Positions 8,330-15,388 of a DNA stretch of 64,000 nt are shown piece by piece. The translations under genes were made by a program, and so were the position numbers. Position 1 is the first letter of the stretch; each line of letters opens with the position of its first letter. Origin of the DNA: Neobacillus cucumis (GTDB taxonomy: Bacteria; Bacillota; Bacilli; Bacillales_B; DSM-18226); contig NZ_JAMBOH010000005.1 in NCBI RefSeq assembly GCF_023715505.1, positions 1 to 64,000 on the forward strand, in the 5' to 3' direction. The notes beneath the pieces were generated by a model, which had not been told where the DNA came from, did no database searches, and saw nothing but the letters and a program-made list of their open reading frames with translations.

Positions 8330-8364
8330 TTCAGCCATCAAATTTCTCAATATGACGGCTGAAC
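8330..8364 (-). promoter_or_regulatory. Intercistronic hairpin after rpsN
   Basis: A 12-bp imperfect stem (GTTCAGCC-type arms) lies between rpsN and the 117-aa gene on the minus strand. No T-tract follows, so it looks more like an RNA-stability or partial-attenuation hairpin than a full terminator. It would let rpsN be made in excess over the downstream genes. Confidence 0.45.
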
Positions 8365-8375
8365 GAGTATAACAT

Positions 8376-8645
8376 CTACCAACTTGATTTCTTCACTCCC
8401 GGAATTTGCCCTTTATGAGCGTACTCCCTAAAAGCAATCCGAGACATTTTAAACTTTCTTAAATACCCTCTTGGTCTTCCTGTTACCTCACATCTATTCT
8501 TTAAACGTGTCAGTGATGAATCTCTAGGAAGTTTCATTAGTACCTCAAAGTCCCCTTTTTCTTTTAGCTCCATACGAAGTTCCGCGTACTTTTTCACCAT
8601 TTCCTGACGTTTCTTTTCCTTTACTATTTTCGATTTTTTTGCCAT
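8376..8645 (-). CDS. rpsN: 30S ribosomal protein S14, zinc-independent (C-minus) form
   Basis: This 89-residue S14 is the long C-minus type, like B. subtilis YhzA (RpsNB). It contains the conserved [16 protein letters not shown] and [17 protein letters not shown] blocks. It lacks the two CxxC zinc pairs of the 61-residue zinc-binding form; only one cysteine remains. Such paralogs take over ribosome assembly when zinc is scarce. Two Zur boxes lie upstream at 8683-8703 and 8801-8821. Start ATG at 8645 with an AGGAGG-type site. It probably heads an operon with the next two minus-strand genes. Confidence 0.93.
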   Translation of the reverse strand: MAKKSKIVKEKKRQEMVKKYAELRMELKEKGDFEVLMKLPRDSSLTRLKNRCEVTGRPRGYLRKFKMSRIAFREYAHKGQIPGVKKSSW

Positions 8646-8682
8646 TACTAGTACCTCCTATTATTATCATCCATCCTTATTT

Positions 8683-8703
8683 AAAACGTAATAATTACGA
8701 TTT
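8683..8703. promoter_or_regulatory. Zur box upstream of rpsN (proximal)
   Basis: The left half AAAACGTAAT has one mismatch to consensus; the right half ATTACGATTT is perfect. The site lies 38 bases upstream of the rpsN start codon. Confidence 0.9.
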
Positions 8704-8800
8704 ACACGTTAAAAAAATAGATCAATTTTGAAGTGTTTTTTGATTAAAAAACAGGTTTATCATTCTCCTTTCCTTTGTTTTGATAATCGCATATTATTAT

Positions 8801-8821
8801 AAATCGTAATCATTACTATTT
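8801..8821. promoter_or_regulatory. Zur box upstream of rpsN (distal)
   Basis: The left half AAATCGTAAT is perfect; the right half ATTACTATTT has one mismatch. It is about 155 bp upstream of rpsN and roughly 95 bp past the end of the TIGR03943-type gene. Paired operators at this spacing suggest cooperative or two-promoter control. Confidence 0.85.
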
Positions 8822-8915
8822 TCAAGTTTTTCTTCAGGAAAACCGATATTACTTTGACTGACCAGACGGAAATTGGTCCAATCATGTTGTTCACATCTTT
8901 CTCATTAGAAAAACA

Positions 8916-9269
8916 TTACTCTTTGAAAGGGACTTGAATGGTATTAATAAAATCATTTAAAACCAGAGACAATATAATCACAAAGATGAATAAAGAAGAT
9001 TTCATGAAGATACTGAACAGTGAAGAAGATGGATCACAAACTTCACAATCGCAATCTGCCCCATTTAAATCGCTGTTCAAAAGACGGAAAAAACCGATGA
9101 TAAAGAGGCTTATCATTGCAAACAACAAAAAAGGAATCATCTTGGGTTCCAGTATAATCAAGATTTTGTTTGATACATAAAGCTTAAAAATTACTAAACT
9201 AAAACCAATTAAAAGGATTCCTTGTAATTCATTGTTAAATTGCCAAATAGGAACTTGCTTTTTCTTCAT
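8916..9269 (-). CDS. Short TIGR03943/YcgQ-like permease partner (membrane part only)
   Basis: This 117-residue membrane protein has about three transmembrane helices and a cysteine-rich loop (DCDCEVC near residues 72-78) between the second and third. It follows the YcgR-like permease by 2 bp. Partners of that permease (YcgQ, TIGR03943) are usually well over 200 residues, with a soluble C-terminal domain that is absent here. It is therefore either a truncated copy or a minimal version. The Cys cluster could bind metal. Start ATG at 9269. Confidence 0.6.
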   Translation of the reverse strand: MKKKQVPIWQFNNELQGILLIGFSLVIFKLYVSNKILIILEPKMIPFLLFAMISLFIIGFFRLLNSDLNGADCDCEVCDPSSSLFSIFMKSSLFIFVIILSLVLNDFINTIQVPFKE

Positions 9270-9271
9270 CT

Positions 9272-10288
9272 TTAAAAACCTCCATTTATTAGGTGGGCTG
9301 CCAGCAAGGATAGAATAAGTACTGTTATCGTAACAACAAGAAAATAAAATATGACAAATTTAATCTTGAATGAAGATAACATCACAAATACATTCTTTAA
9401 ATCCAAAATGGGACCATAAACTAAAAAAGCTAATATTGCACCTGGATGAAATACATGTCCTAGAGAAGCCGCAACAAATGCATCCGCTTCTGAACAAAGT
9501 GAAAGAATAAAGGCAAACGCCATCATCATGATTGTTGAGTTTACCGGGTCTTTTGCCGGTACAATTAGGGTAGATTGATGAACATAAACTTGAGCAATAC
9601 TTGCAAGAAATGCTCCAATCATAAACACCTTTCCTACAGCAAAAAATTCCTGGCAAGTATGATGCAATACCCCCTTTAGCTTTGAAGATCCTCGGTTTTG
9701 ATTTAATGACCTGTAAAGAGTCAAATCCTCCATATTATTCTTCAGAATGTTCACTTTGTTAAAACTAATATATATTACTGTTCCCGCAATAACAGCTGTA
9801 AATATACACAAAATAAATCGTCCGTATAAAATTTCAGGCTGATGTTGAAAGGCATAATAGGTAGAACCAAATACAACAAAATTCATAATTGGTGCTCCAA
9901 TCAAAAGTATGGTCCCGGCATGCACTGGCATCCCCTTTTGAATCAATCTTCTGACTACCGGGATAATTGCACATTCACACACAGGAATGATGAAAGATGC
10001 AAGTAATGCTGTAATCATTGCAGGGATTGGCCTTTTGGGGATCAATCTCTGTATGATATCTTCGGATACAAATATTTGAATCACCGATGCCATAAATGCA
10101 CCAATGACGATAAAAGGAAGTGCTTCGAGTAAAATCCCAAGAAAAACAACAAATATAGTCTTCCATTTATCTTGAAAAATACCTCCTATGATTTGAGGGA
10201 TTTCATCATTTCCAAAGAAAAAAAGATACACAATAAACAAAAATAAACCAAATAGGAATATGTCCTTTAAAGAAGATGAAATTGTCAT
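9272..10288 (-). CDS. COG0701 permease, YcgR/YraQ-like
   Basis: This 338-residue integral membrane protein has eight or more predicted helices and the family hallmarks: ALPFIVIGAFMAS, then PVCECAIIPVVRRL with a Cys-x-Cys-type centre, APIMNF, and a C-terminal half with SLCSEADAFVAAS. COG0701 permeases have been linked to metals, metalloids and other solutes, and the transported substrate here is uncertain. A Zur box lies 16 bases upstream of the ATG (10288), which together with its partner gene argues for a role in zinc homeostasis. Confidence 0.75.
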   Translation of the reverse strand: MTISSSLKDIFLFGLFLFIVYLFFFGNDEIPQIIGGIFQDKWKTIFVVFLGILLEALPFIVIGAFMASVIQIFVSEDIIQRLIPKRPIPAMITALLASFIIPVCECAIIPVVRRLIQKGMPVHAGTILLIGAPIMNFVVFGSTYYAFQHQPEILYGRFILCIFTAVIAGTVIYISFNKVNILKNNMEDLTLYRSLNQNRGSSKLKGVLHHTCQEFFAVGKVFMIGAFLASIAQVYVHQSTLIVPAKDPVNSTIMMMAFAFILSLCSEADAFVAASLGHVFHPGAILAFLVYGPILDLKNVFVMLSSFKIKFVIFYFLVVTITVLILSLLAAHLINGGF

Positions 10289-10303
10289 AATATAGCCCCT
10301 TTT

Positions 10304-10324
10304 AAAACGAAATAATTACGATTT
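10304..10324. promoter_or_regulatory. Zur box upstream of the COG0701 permease
   Basis: The right half ATTACGATTT is perfect; the left half AAAACGAAAT matches 8 of 10 positions. It lies directly upstream of the permease ribosome binding site on the minus strand. Confidence 0.85.
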
Positions 10325-10412
10325 ATTATTACGCTTGTCTCCTTTAAGACATTCCTGTTTTTTGTGAACCAACAAAAAGGATATCATCTGAATTGAATTT
10401 TTTCAGAAAATG

Positions 10413-10441
10413 TTGACAATGTAATTCGTAATCATTACTAT
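10413..10441 (+). promoter_or_regulatory. SigA-type promoter of the znu operon
   Basis: A perfect -35 TTGACA (10413-10418) is followed after 17 bases by TACTAT (10436-10441) as the -10. The -10 lies within the Zur box at 10423-10443, so repressor binding would occlude RNA polymerase. Confidence 0.8.
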
Positions 10442-10443
10442 TA
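10423..10443. promoter_or_regulatory. Zur box over the znu promoter
   Basis: The site matches about 17 of 20 consensus positions (AATTCGTAAT, then ATTACTATTA). It covers the spacer and -10 of the znu promoter. Confidence 0.85.
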
Positions 10444-10452
10444 TTAAAGTAT

Positions 10453-10473
10453 AAATCGTAATCGTTACGAATA
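10453..10473. promoter_or_regulatory. Second Zur box at the znu promoter
   Basis: The left half AAATCGTAAT is perfect; the right half matches 7 of 10. It begins 10 bases after the first box, covering the likely transcription start. Tandem boxes suggest tight repression of zinc uptake. Confidence 0.85.
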
Positions 10474-10520
10474 ACTTTTATTGTAATCTTTGAATCTAGT
10501 GTTTGAAAGGAATGGATTAA

Positions 10521-11330
10521 GTGAAAAATGCAATTACACTTAATAACGTGAATGTCCACCTTGGGGGAGAATGGATTCTTCGAAATTTGTCATTCAATGT
10601 AGCCTTTGGAGAATTTATGGGAATTATCGGTCCAAATGGAGCAGGTAAGACAACCTTACTGCGGGTGTTATTAGGAATGATTCAACCACAGGATGGAACG
10701 GTGAAAGTAGGTGGGAAAAATATTAAGTCTGCGGGATCTTCTATGATTGGGTACGTTCCTCAATCGCGTCTGATTGATCCGGAAACTCCTATTCAGGGGA
10801 GAGATTTTGTAAGCTTTGGATTGCCACATAAATATAGGCCTTGGCTAACAAAGCAAGACCGGATACTGGTAGAAGAAGTTTTACGTTTGACAGATTCAGA
10901 AAAATATGCAGATAAACCACTAGGTAAACTTTCAGGTGGCGAAAGACAACGACTGTTTTTAGCACAAGCACTACTTCGAGACCCCAGGGTGTTATTACTC
11001 GATGAACCGACCTCGAACCTTGATCCTGGTGCTCAAGAAAACCTTGCAGCTGTAGTTCAACGAGTCAACCAAGAACGTGGAATCAGTGTAGTATTTGTAA
11101 GTCATGATGTGAATTTAATCTCTAAATATGCGCATCAGATCCTGTACTTAACACGTGAAAAATATGTAAAAGGAACAGTTGAAGATGTGATGCAACCTGA
11201 AGTATTAACGAAGTTATATGGTGTACCGGTTGAAGTGATGAGGTCGGGTGCAAAGTTTCTGATGTCCTCTCCAAATTTAATGGAACCTGTAACACCTATC
11301 TGTGTTCATCCACATCCTGAAGTTTCATAG
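10521..11330 (+). CDS. znuC: Zinc ABC transporter ATP-binding protein
   Basis: This 269-residue ABC ATPase of the metal-uptake (Znu/Mnt/Adc) group has Walker A GPNGAGKTT near 37-45, a Q-loop (VPQSR), the signature LSGGERQR and Walker B VLLLDEP. The H-loop VSHDVN follows. The C terminus is extended and ends with a few histidines. It starts at ATG 10521 and is followed by the permease gene after 7 bp. The Zur boxes and repressor gene in the same operon point to zinc rather than manganese. Confidence 0.88.
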   Translation: MKNAITLNNVNVHLGGEWILRNLSFNVAFGEFMGIIGPNGAGKTTLLRVLLGMIQPQDGTVKVGGKNIKSAGSSMIGYVPQSRLIDPETPIQGRDFVSFGLPHKYRPWLTKQDRILVEEVLRLTDSEKYADKPLGKLSGGERQRLFLAQALLRDPRVLLLDEPTSNLDPGAQENLAAVVQRVNQERGISVVFVSHDVNLISKYAHQILYLTREKYVKGTVEDVMQPEVLTKLYGVPVEVMRSGAKFLMSSPNLMEPVTPICVHPHPEVS

Positions 11331-11337
11331 GAGGTAA

Positions 11338-12186
11338 ATGATGTTTCAATATGATTTTATGCAACATGCTTTTGTAGCGGGAACTTTAGTTGCAATTATG
11401 TGTGGTGTAATTGGGGTCTATGTCATTGCAAGAGGTGTATCTTTCATTGCCCACATGTTCTCAGAAATCGGATTTGCTGGAGCTTCGTTCGCTATGTATA
11501 TGGGTTGGAACCCAATAAACGGATTACTGCTTTTTACCACCACTAGTGCATTGGCGATTGGTCAATTGGGTACTAAAGTGTTTCGAAGGGATCTGTCCAT
11601 CAATGTGATCATAAGTATTTTTCTTGGATTTGGACTGCTTTTCTTATCCTTATCGACTAAGAATGCGTCAAATGCATTTTCTATCCTCTTTGGCAGTGTG
11701 TTAAGTATCAGTACACAGCAAGTATGGGAGGTTTTAGGTTTATCTATTGGGGTTTTGATTTTGCTTTTAATAGGGTTTAAGATGTTAACCTTTGATTCCT
11801 TTGATCCTGTAGGTGCTGAGGCTGCAGGTTTGCCCGTTCGTGTTATCTCAATTTCCTTTTTACTTATTCTCTCGATTGCAGTGGTTGGCGCTGTACAAAT
11901 TGTAGGTGCCCTTCTTGTATTCACCCTGATGACCACGCCCGCTGCAGCAGCTCGTCACTTAAGTCAAAAAGTGTCACGAATGATTCTATTTTCTGTTCTT
12001 CTTGCTGTTATCGGGTTATGGTTGGGACTAGTCATTGGATATTATACGAATCTACCAGTTAGTTTCTTTATTACCGCTATACAAGGAATCTTTTATTTCG
12101 CTGCACTAGGTTGGAGGAACTATCATGAACGGATACGGATAAAAGAGTCTTTAGATGAAACCAGTACAAAGACAGCAGCATCTTAA
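11338..12186 (+). CDS. znuB: Zinc ABC transporter permease
   Basis: This 282-residue ABC-3 family membrane permease has about eight hydrophobic helices and the family patterns VIARGVSFIAHMFSEIGFAG near the N terminus and VGALLVFTLMTTPAAAARHL in the second half. It would form the membrane channel with ZnuC and receive metal from the lipoprotein ZnuA. Start ATG 11338 with AGGAGG upstream. The last 15 or so residues are hydrophilic and cytoplasmic. Confidence 0.88.
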   Translation: MMFQYDFMQHAFVAGTLVAIMCGVIGVYVIARGVSFIAHMFSEIGFAGASFAMYMGWNPINGLLLFTTTSALAIGQLGTKVFRRDLSINVIISIFLGFGLLFLSLSTKNASNAFSILFGSVLSISTQQVWEVLGLSIGVLILLLIGFKMLTFDSFDPVGAEAAGLPVRVISISFLLILSIAVVGAVQIVGALLVFTLMTTPAAAARHLSQKVSRMILFSVLLAVIGLWLGLVIGYYTNLPVSFFITAIQGIFYFAALGWRNYHERIRIKESLDETSTKTAAS

Positions 12187-12234
12187 TCAAGCTATTTATG
12201 GAATAAACATTTAAAATAAAGGAGAAATATTAAA

Positions 12235-13167
12235 ATGGAAAACAAAATCATGCGAAAAAAATGGTATTCACTTTTAGCTGTAGGATGTTCTGCTTCCCTT
12301 CTACTTCTGTCAGGTTGTGCTGATTCATCAAAAACAACAACTTCAGCACCAGCTGGTTCTGATTCCAAAATTAAAATCGTTGCTGCTGAGAATTTTTACG
12401 GGGAAGTAGCAAAAGCTGTAGGAGGAAATCGTGTAGAAGTTACGTCGATTTTAGATAATCCTAACGTTGATCCACATGATTATGAACCTACTGCTGAAAC
12501 CTCGAAATTAGTCAATGATGCGCAAGTTATCGTGTATAATGGCGCTGGATACGATGCGTGGATGGATAAGGTGATCAAATCTTCATCTTCTGCCAGTTCA
12601 AAATCTGCAATTCAAGTAGCTGAGGACATCATGGGCGTAAAGGAAGGAGAGAATGAACATGTTTGGTATGACCCAACAACCATGCCTAAATTAGCTATCA
12701 AATTGGCGGATGATTTATCCAAACTAGATCCGACCCAGAAGGAAGCTTTTAATAAAAGAGCCCAAACTTATATAAGATCGCTTGATCCATTGAAAGAGAA
12801 AGTTCAAAAACTAAAGCAAGAATCTGCAACTAATATAAGTGTTTCTGAACCAATCTTTGACTACATGGCTCAAGCTTTAAATTTAAAGATTAATGATTCT
12901 AAGTTTGCTAGAGCGATAGACGAGGGTACTGATCCTGCACCATCAGATATTGCAGCTTTGCAAAATGATTTAAATGGAAAGAAAGTTAAATTACTTGTCC
13001 ATAATACTCAAAATTCAACTCCGGTGGTAGATAATATCGTTAAACTTGCAAATTCCAACAGTATTCCAATTGTAAAGGTAACCGAGACTGAGCCAAAAGG
13101 GAAAAATTATCTCCCATGGATGGTAGATCAACTGGACGATGTTGCTAAGGCAATAGATAGTAAGTAA
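12235..13167 (+). CDS. znuA: Zinc ABC transporter solute-binding lipoprotein
   Basis: This 310-residue substrate-binding protein of the cluster A-I metal family has a lipoprotein signal (LLLSGC lipobox, lipidated Cys near residue 28). Metal-ligand motifs include NVDPHDYEP and EHVWYDP, each with a histidine. At the position where the family usually has a third histidine the sequence reads VSEPIFDYM, with glutamate instead. The histidine-rich loop of many ZnuA proteins is absent. This is still a plausible zinc site but with an altered third ligand. It lies 48 bp after znuB. Confidence 0.85.
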   Translation: MENKIMRKKWYSLLAVGCSASLLLLSGCADSSKTTTSAPAGSDSKIKIVAAENFYGEVAKAVGGNRVEVTSILDNPNVDPHDYEPTAETSKLVNDAQVIVYNGAGYDAWMDKVIKSSSSASSKSAIQVAEDIMGVKEGENEHVWYDPTTMPKLAIKLADDLSKLDPTQKEAFNKRAQTYIRSLDPLKEKVQKLKQESATNISVSEPIFDYMAQALNLKINDSKFARAIDEGTDPAPSDIAALQNDLNGKKVKLLVHNTQNSTPVVDNIVKLANSNSIPIVKVTETEPKGKNYLPWMVDQLDDVAKAIDSK

Positions 13168-13185
13168 CTTGGAGATGTTAATTAG

Positions 13186-13596
13186 ATGAATGCGAATAGC
13201 GCTTTACAGTTGTTAAAGGTAAAGGGTTATAAATACACTGGTAAAAGAGAATTAATAATCCATCGTATTTATAATGAAAATCGATATTTGTCTGCAAAGG
13301 AAGTGTTTGGATTTATGCAAAAAGATTATCCAAACCTAAGCATTGACACCATTTACCGAAATCTATCCTTGTTTGAGGAGCTTAGTATATTAGAATCGAC
13401 AGAATTTGAAGGAGAAAGGCTTTTTCGTTTTGCTGGTTCAAATGATCACCATCAGCATCATATAATTTGCATCAAATGCCGGAAAACGATACCTTTTGAG
13501 GGATGTCCTATGAATAACATATCTAATGTACCAGATGGGTTTGAGATTACTGGACATAAATTTGAAATTTATGGTTATTGTAAGGATTGTGATTAG
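13186..13596 (+). CDS. zur: Fur-family zinc uptake regulator (Zur)
   Basis: This 136-residue Fur-family repressor has the N-terminal winged helix (DTIYRNLSLFEEL) and the dimerisation domain with a histidine-rich metal site (DHHQHHIICIKC). It ends in CKDC, so two CxxC pairs can hold structural zinc. It is the last gene of the znu operon, 18 bp after znuA. Its location, and the Zur boxes across the island, support a zinc sensor that also represses its own operon. The chromosome may carry another zur outside the window, which cannot be excluded. Confidence 0.87.
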   Translation: MNANSALQLLKVKGYKYTGKRELIIHRIYNENRYLSAKEVFGFMQKDYPNLSIDTIYRNLSLFEELSILESTEFEGERLFRFAGSNDHHQHHIICIKCRKTIPFEGCPMNNISNVPDGFEITGHKFEIYGYCKDCD

Positions 13597-13704
13597 TAGA
13601 TAAAACCTTTTGGGTAAAATAGGCGTGGATGCCCCCTCGACGTCACACACGATGCACATTCTTAATCGGCAATGCCATTAAATTAAGTTAGAATTTCATA
13701 TCAG

Positions 13705-13742
13705 CCCTCCTTGACTCAAGAATGAGTTATCGAGGGTTTTTT
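13705..13742 (+). terminator. Terminator of the znu-zur operon
   Basis: CCCTC at 13705-13709 pairs with GAGGG at 13732-13736, with additional pairing of TTGACTCA and TGAGTTAT inside. A run of T follows on the plus strand. Confidence 0.85.
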
Positions 13743-13881
13743 GGATTGAGCTATAGACGATTCACTAATATTTCTTTTACTATTAAAAATAACTTTAATC
13801 CCGCGTATTCTCCAGAGTTTTTGCCGATAAAACAAAAAGCCTTTTTTCATTATTCCTTATCTCCCTCTAAAAAAACAAATT

Positions 13882-13902
13882 TAATAGGAATTATTACGAT
13901 TT
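13882..13902. promoter_or_regulatory. Orphan Zur-like box 1
   Basis: The right half ATTACGATTT is perfect; the left half matches 7 of 10 positions. No adjacent zinc-related gene is visible. Confidence 0.7.
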
Positions 13903-13948
13903 AAAACGCATATTTATTTTCGTAATATTAAAGTTTTTTAGATAAAAT

Positions 13949-13969
13949 AAATCGTAAGTATTACGAATT
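13949..13969. promoter_or_regulatory. Orphan Zur-like box 2
   Basis: The left half AAATCGTAAG and the right half ATTACGAATT each have one mismatch. It is a strong site that sits about 100 bp upstream of the recombinase fragment. Confidence 0.8.
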
Positions 13970-14068
13970 GTATCTTATAACGATAATGGATTATAGTCAA
14001 TTTAAATTTTTTTATGAAATTAATTTCTAATCTTGCATATCAAATGATAGATTCAAGGAGGGAGTTTT

Positions 14069-14380
14069 TTGCTTTTATTAGGACAGGGATACCAAGATTT
14101 GGATTTGGTATTTGCTCAAAAAAATGGTAAACCAATTCAACCAACCGAAATGGCTAGAAACTATCGTAAGATGGTAGACATAAGTGGCTTACCTTATATT
14201 AGGTTTCATGATTTAAGACATACTCACGCCACTTTATTACTACAACAAGGTGTACATCCAAAAGTGGTTTCTGAAAGATTGGGGCATTCAACGATAGGAA
14301 TTACAATGGACACATACACTCATTTATTACCGAATATGCAAAAAGAAGCCGCTCACCAATTTGAGCAGCTTATAAAATAA
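14069..14380 (+). pseudogene. Tyrosine recombinase/integrase, C-terminal fragment
   Basis: The 103 residues are the C-terminal part of a phage-type tyrosine recombinase. HDLRHTHATLLLQQGV contains the catalytic Arg and His, RLGHSTIGITMDTYTH contains the second His and the catalytic Tyr, and the tail is FEQLIK. The N-terminal DNA-binding part and the first catalytic Arg are missing. In-frame codons before the TTG at 14069 run back only to a TAG, so the gene is broken. A ribosome-binding-like AAGGAGGG happens to precede the TTG. The fragment sits about 130 bp from tRNA-Sec in the orientation typical of integrases next to their tRNA attachment site. Confidence 0.85.
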
Positions 14381-14506
14381 GGTATATTCAATAAAAAATC
14401 CTTGTGACCAATCCGTGACCACAATCAATTTTTTTACATTTAAGTATACTAATAATCCCCTTACTAACTTCAAGAAAATTCCTCAAAAACCCTTATGTAT
14501 CAAGGT

Positions 14507-14603
14507 TGGCGGGACTGCGTGGGAATCGAACCCACCAGACCTGGCACGCAGGTCTCAAGCAGTTTTGAAGACTGTGGGGGACACCAGTGCCCCATTCAGC
14601 CCC
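14507..14603 (-). tRNA. selC: tRNA-Sec (anticodon TCA), CCA encoded
   Basis: The 97-base minus-strand gene folds as a selenocysteine tRNA. It has an extended acceptor stem (GGGGCTGA against GCAGTCCC), an enlarged D arm, an anticodon loop CTTCAAA with UCA as anticodon (complement of 14566-14568), and a long variable arm with 7-bp arms (AGACCTG and CAGGTCT). The T arm is GTGGG-TTCGATT-CCCAC, and CCA is encoded. UGA-decoding implies selA, selB and selD elsewhere; none is in this window. It marks the boundary between the zinc island and the conserved backbone. Confidence 0.93.
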
Positions 14604-14872
14604 ATATGAATAAAAGATCATGTGTAAAACTATTATTTCTAGAGTCAAATTACACACAAACTAATTACTATCCTGATATCATATTACAATGGAAATAGTA
14701 TTAAATCAATCAATCCTTCTTATTTGTCATTTTTTCGACATGGATTTCTATTCCCCATACTGCTTAATAAACCACGGAAAATACGTGATTAAAAGCAAAA
14801 TTGTGCGAATTCTTGTCATCTGTCCCCGAGAAGTCTATAATAGATAATAATATCGTTTTGTAGGTGAAAAAT

Positions 14873-15298
14873 ATGCTTCAAGGTTGGTTTCTATGGTTTA
14901 TCCTATTTTGGGTAGTCTTTTTAATAGGTGCCTTTTCAATTGGCGGCTTTTTTATGTTCCGAAAGTTCCTTAAAAAAATGCCAAAAGAAGATGGCAAGTC
15001 CGTCATGGATTGGGAAGAGTATTTTGTGAATGAATCCCTCCACCTCTGGGGCCCTGAAGAAAAAGCCCTCTTAGAAGATTTAGTCAGCCCTGTACCGGAA
15101 CTCTTCCGTGATGTAGCAAAGCACAAGATTGCCGGAAAAATTGGTGAACTAGCCATAAAAGAAAATGCCACTCAAATAACGGAAGAACTAGTCATTCGTG
15201 GCTATATTCAAGCAACACCGAAACGGGATCATAAATTCTTACGTAAAAAGTTGTTTCAAAATCAAATTGATGTTAAACCATATGAACATTTATTTTAA
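14873..15298 (+). CDS. yneK: DUF2621 membrane protein YneK
   Basis: This protein of about 141 residues is similar to B. subtilis YneK (DUF2621). It has one N-terminal transmembrane segment (residues 3-27) followed by a soluble, charged domain with MDWEEYFVNESLHLWGPEEK. I prefer the ATG at 14873, because AGGTG is 6 bases upstream, over the GTG at 14864. Function is unknown. In B. subtilis it lies beside the ccd genes, as here, though in this window it is convergent with ccdC. A terminator follows immediately. Confidence 0.8.
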   Translation: MLQGWFLWFILFWVVFLIGAFSIGGFFMFRKFLKKMPKEDGKSVMDWEEYFVNESLHLWGPEEKALLEDLVSPVPELFRDVAKHKIAGKIGELAIKENATQITEELVIRGYIQATPKRDHKFLRKKLFQNQIDVKPYEHLF

Positions 15299-15321
15299 AC
15301 CGCCATCAAGGCGGTTTTTTA
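15297..15321 (+). terminator. Terminator of yneK
   Basis: AACCGCC (15298-15304) pairs with GGCGGTT (15310-15316), followed by six T. The stem begins within the last bases of yneK. Confidence 0.9.
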
Positions 15322-15353
15322 TTATTAATAAATTAATTATCTGTTATACATAA

Positions 15354-15383
15354 GAAAAACACTGACCTCTATGAGTCAGTGTT
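15354..15383 (-). terminator. Terminator of ccdC
   Basis: AACACTGAC and GTCAGTGTT form a 9-bp stem around an 8-base loop, with a T-tract on the minus strand. Confidence 0.88.
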
Positions 15384-15388
15384 GGATT

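Larger units (their letters stand above)
13743..14068. other. Noncoding stretch with two orphan Zur boxes
   Basis: After the znu terminator there is an AT-rich stretch with no convincing gene. It contains two Zur-like palindromes (13882-13902, 13949-13969), but no zinc gene follows on either strand. The next feature is a recombinase fragment. Confidence 0.6.

Noticed and set aside
11562..11936. 124-codon minus-strand frame opposite znuB
   Set aside because: Antisense shadow of a conserved permease with no ribosome binding site.
10521..13596. Manganese (MntABC/MntR) rather than zinc operon
   Set aside because: The regulator is a Fur-family protein with the zinc-site pattern, and the promoter carries Zur boxes; no DtxR-family MntR or MntR box is seen.
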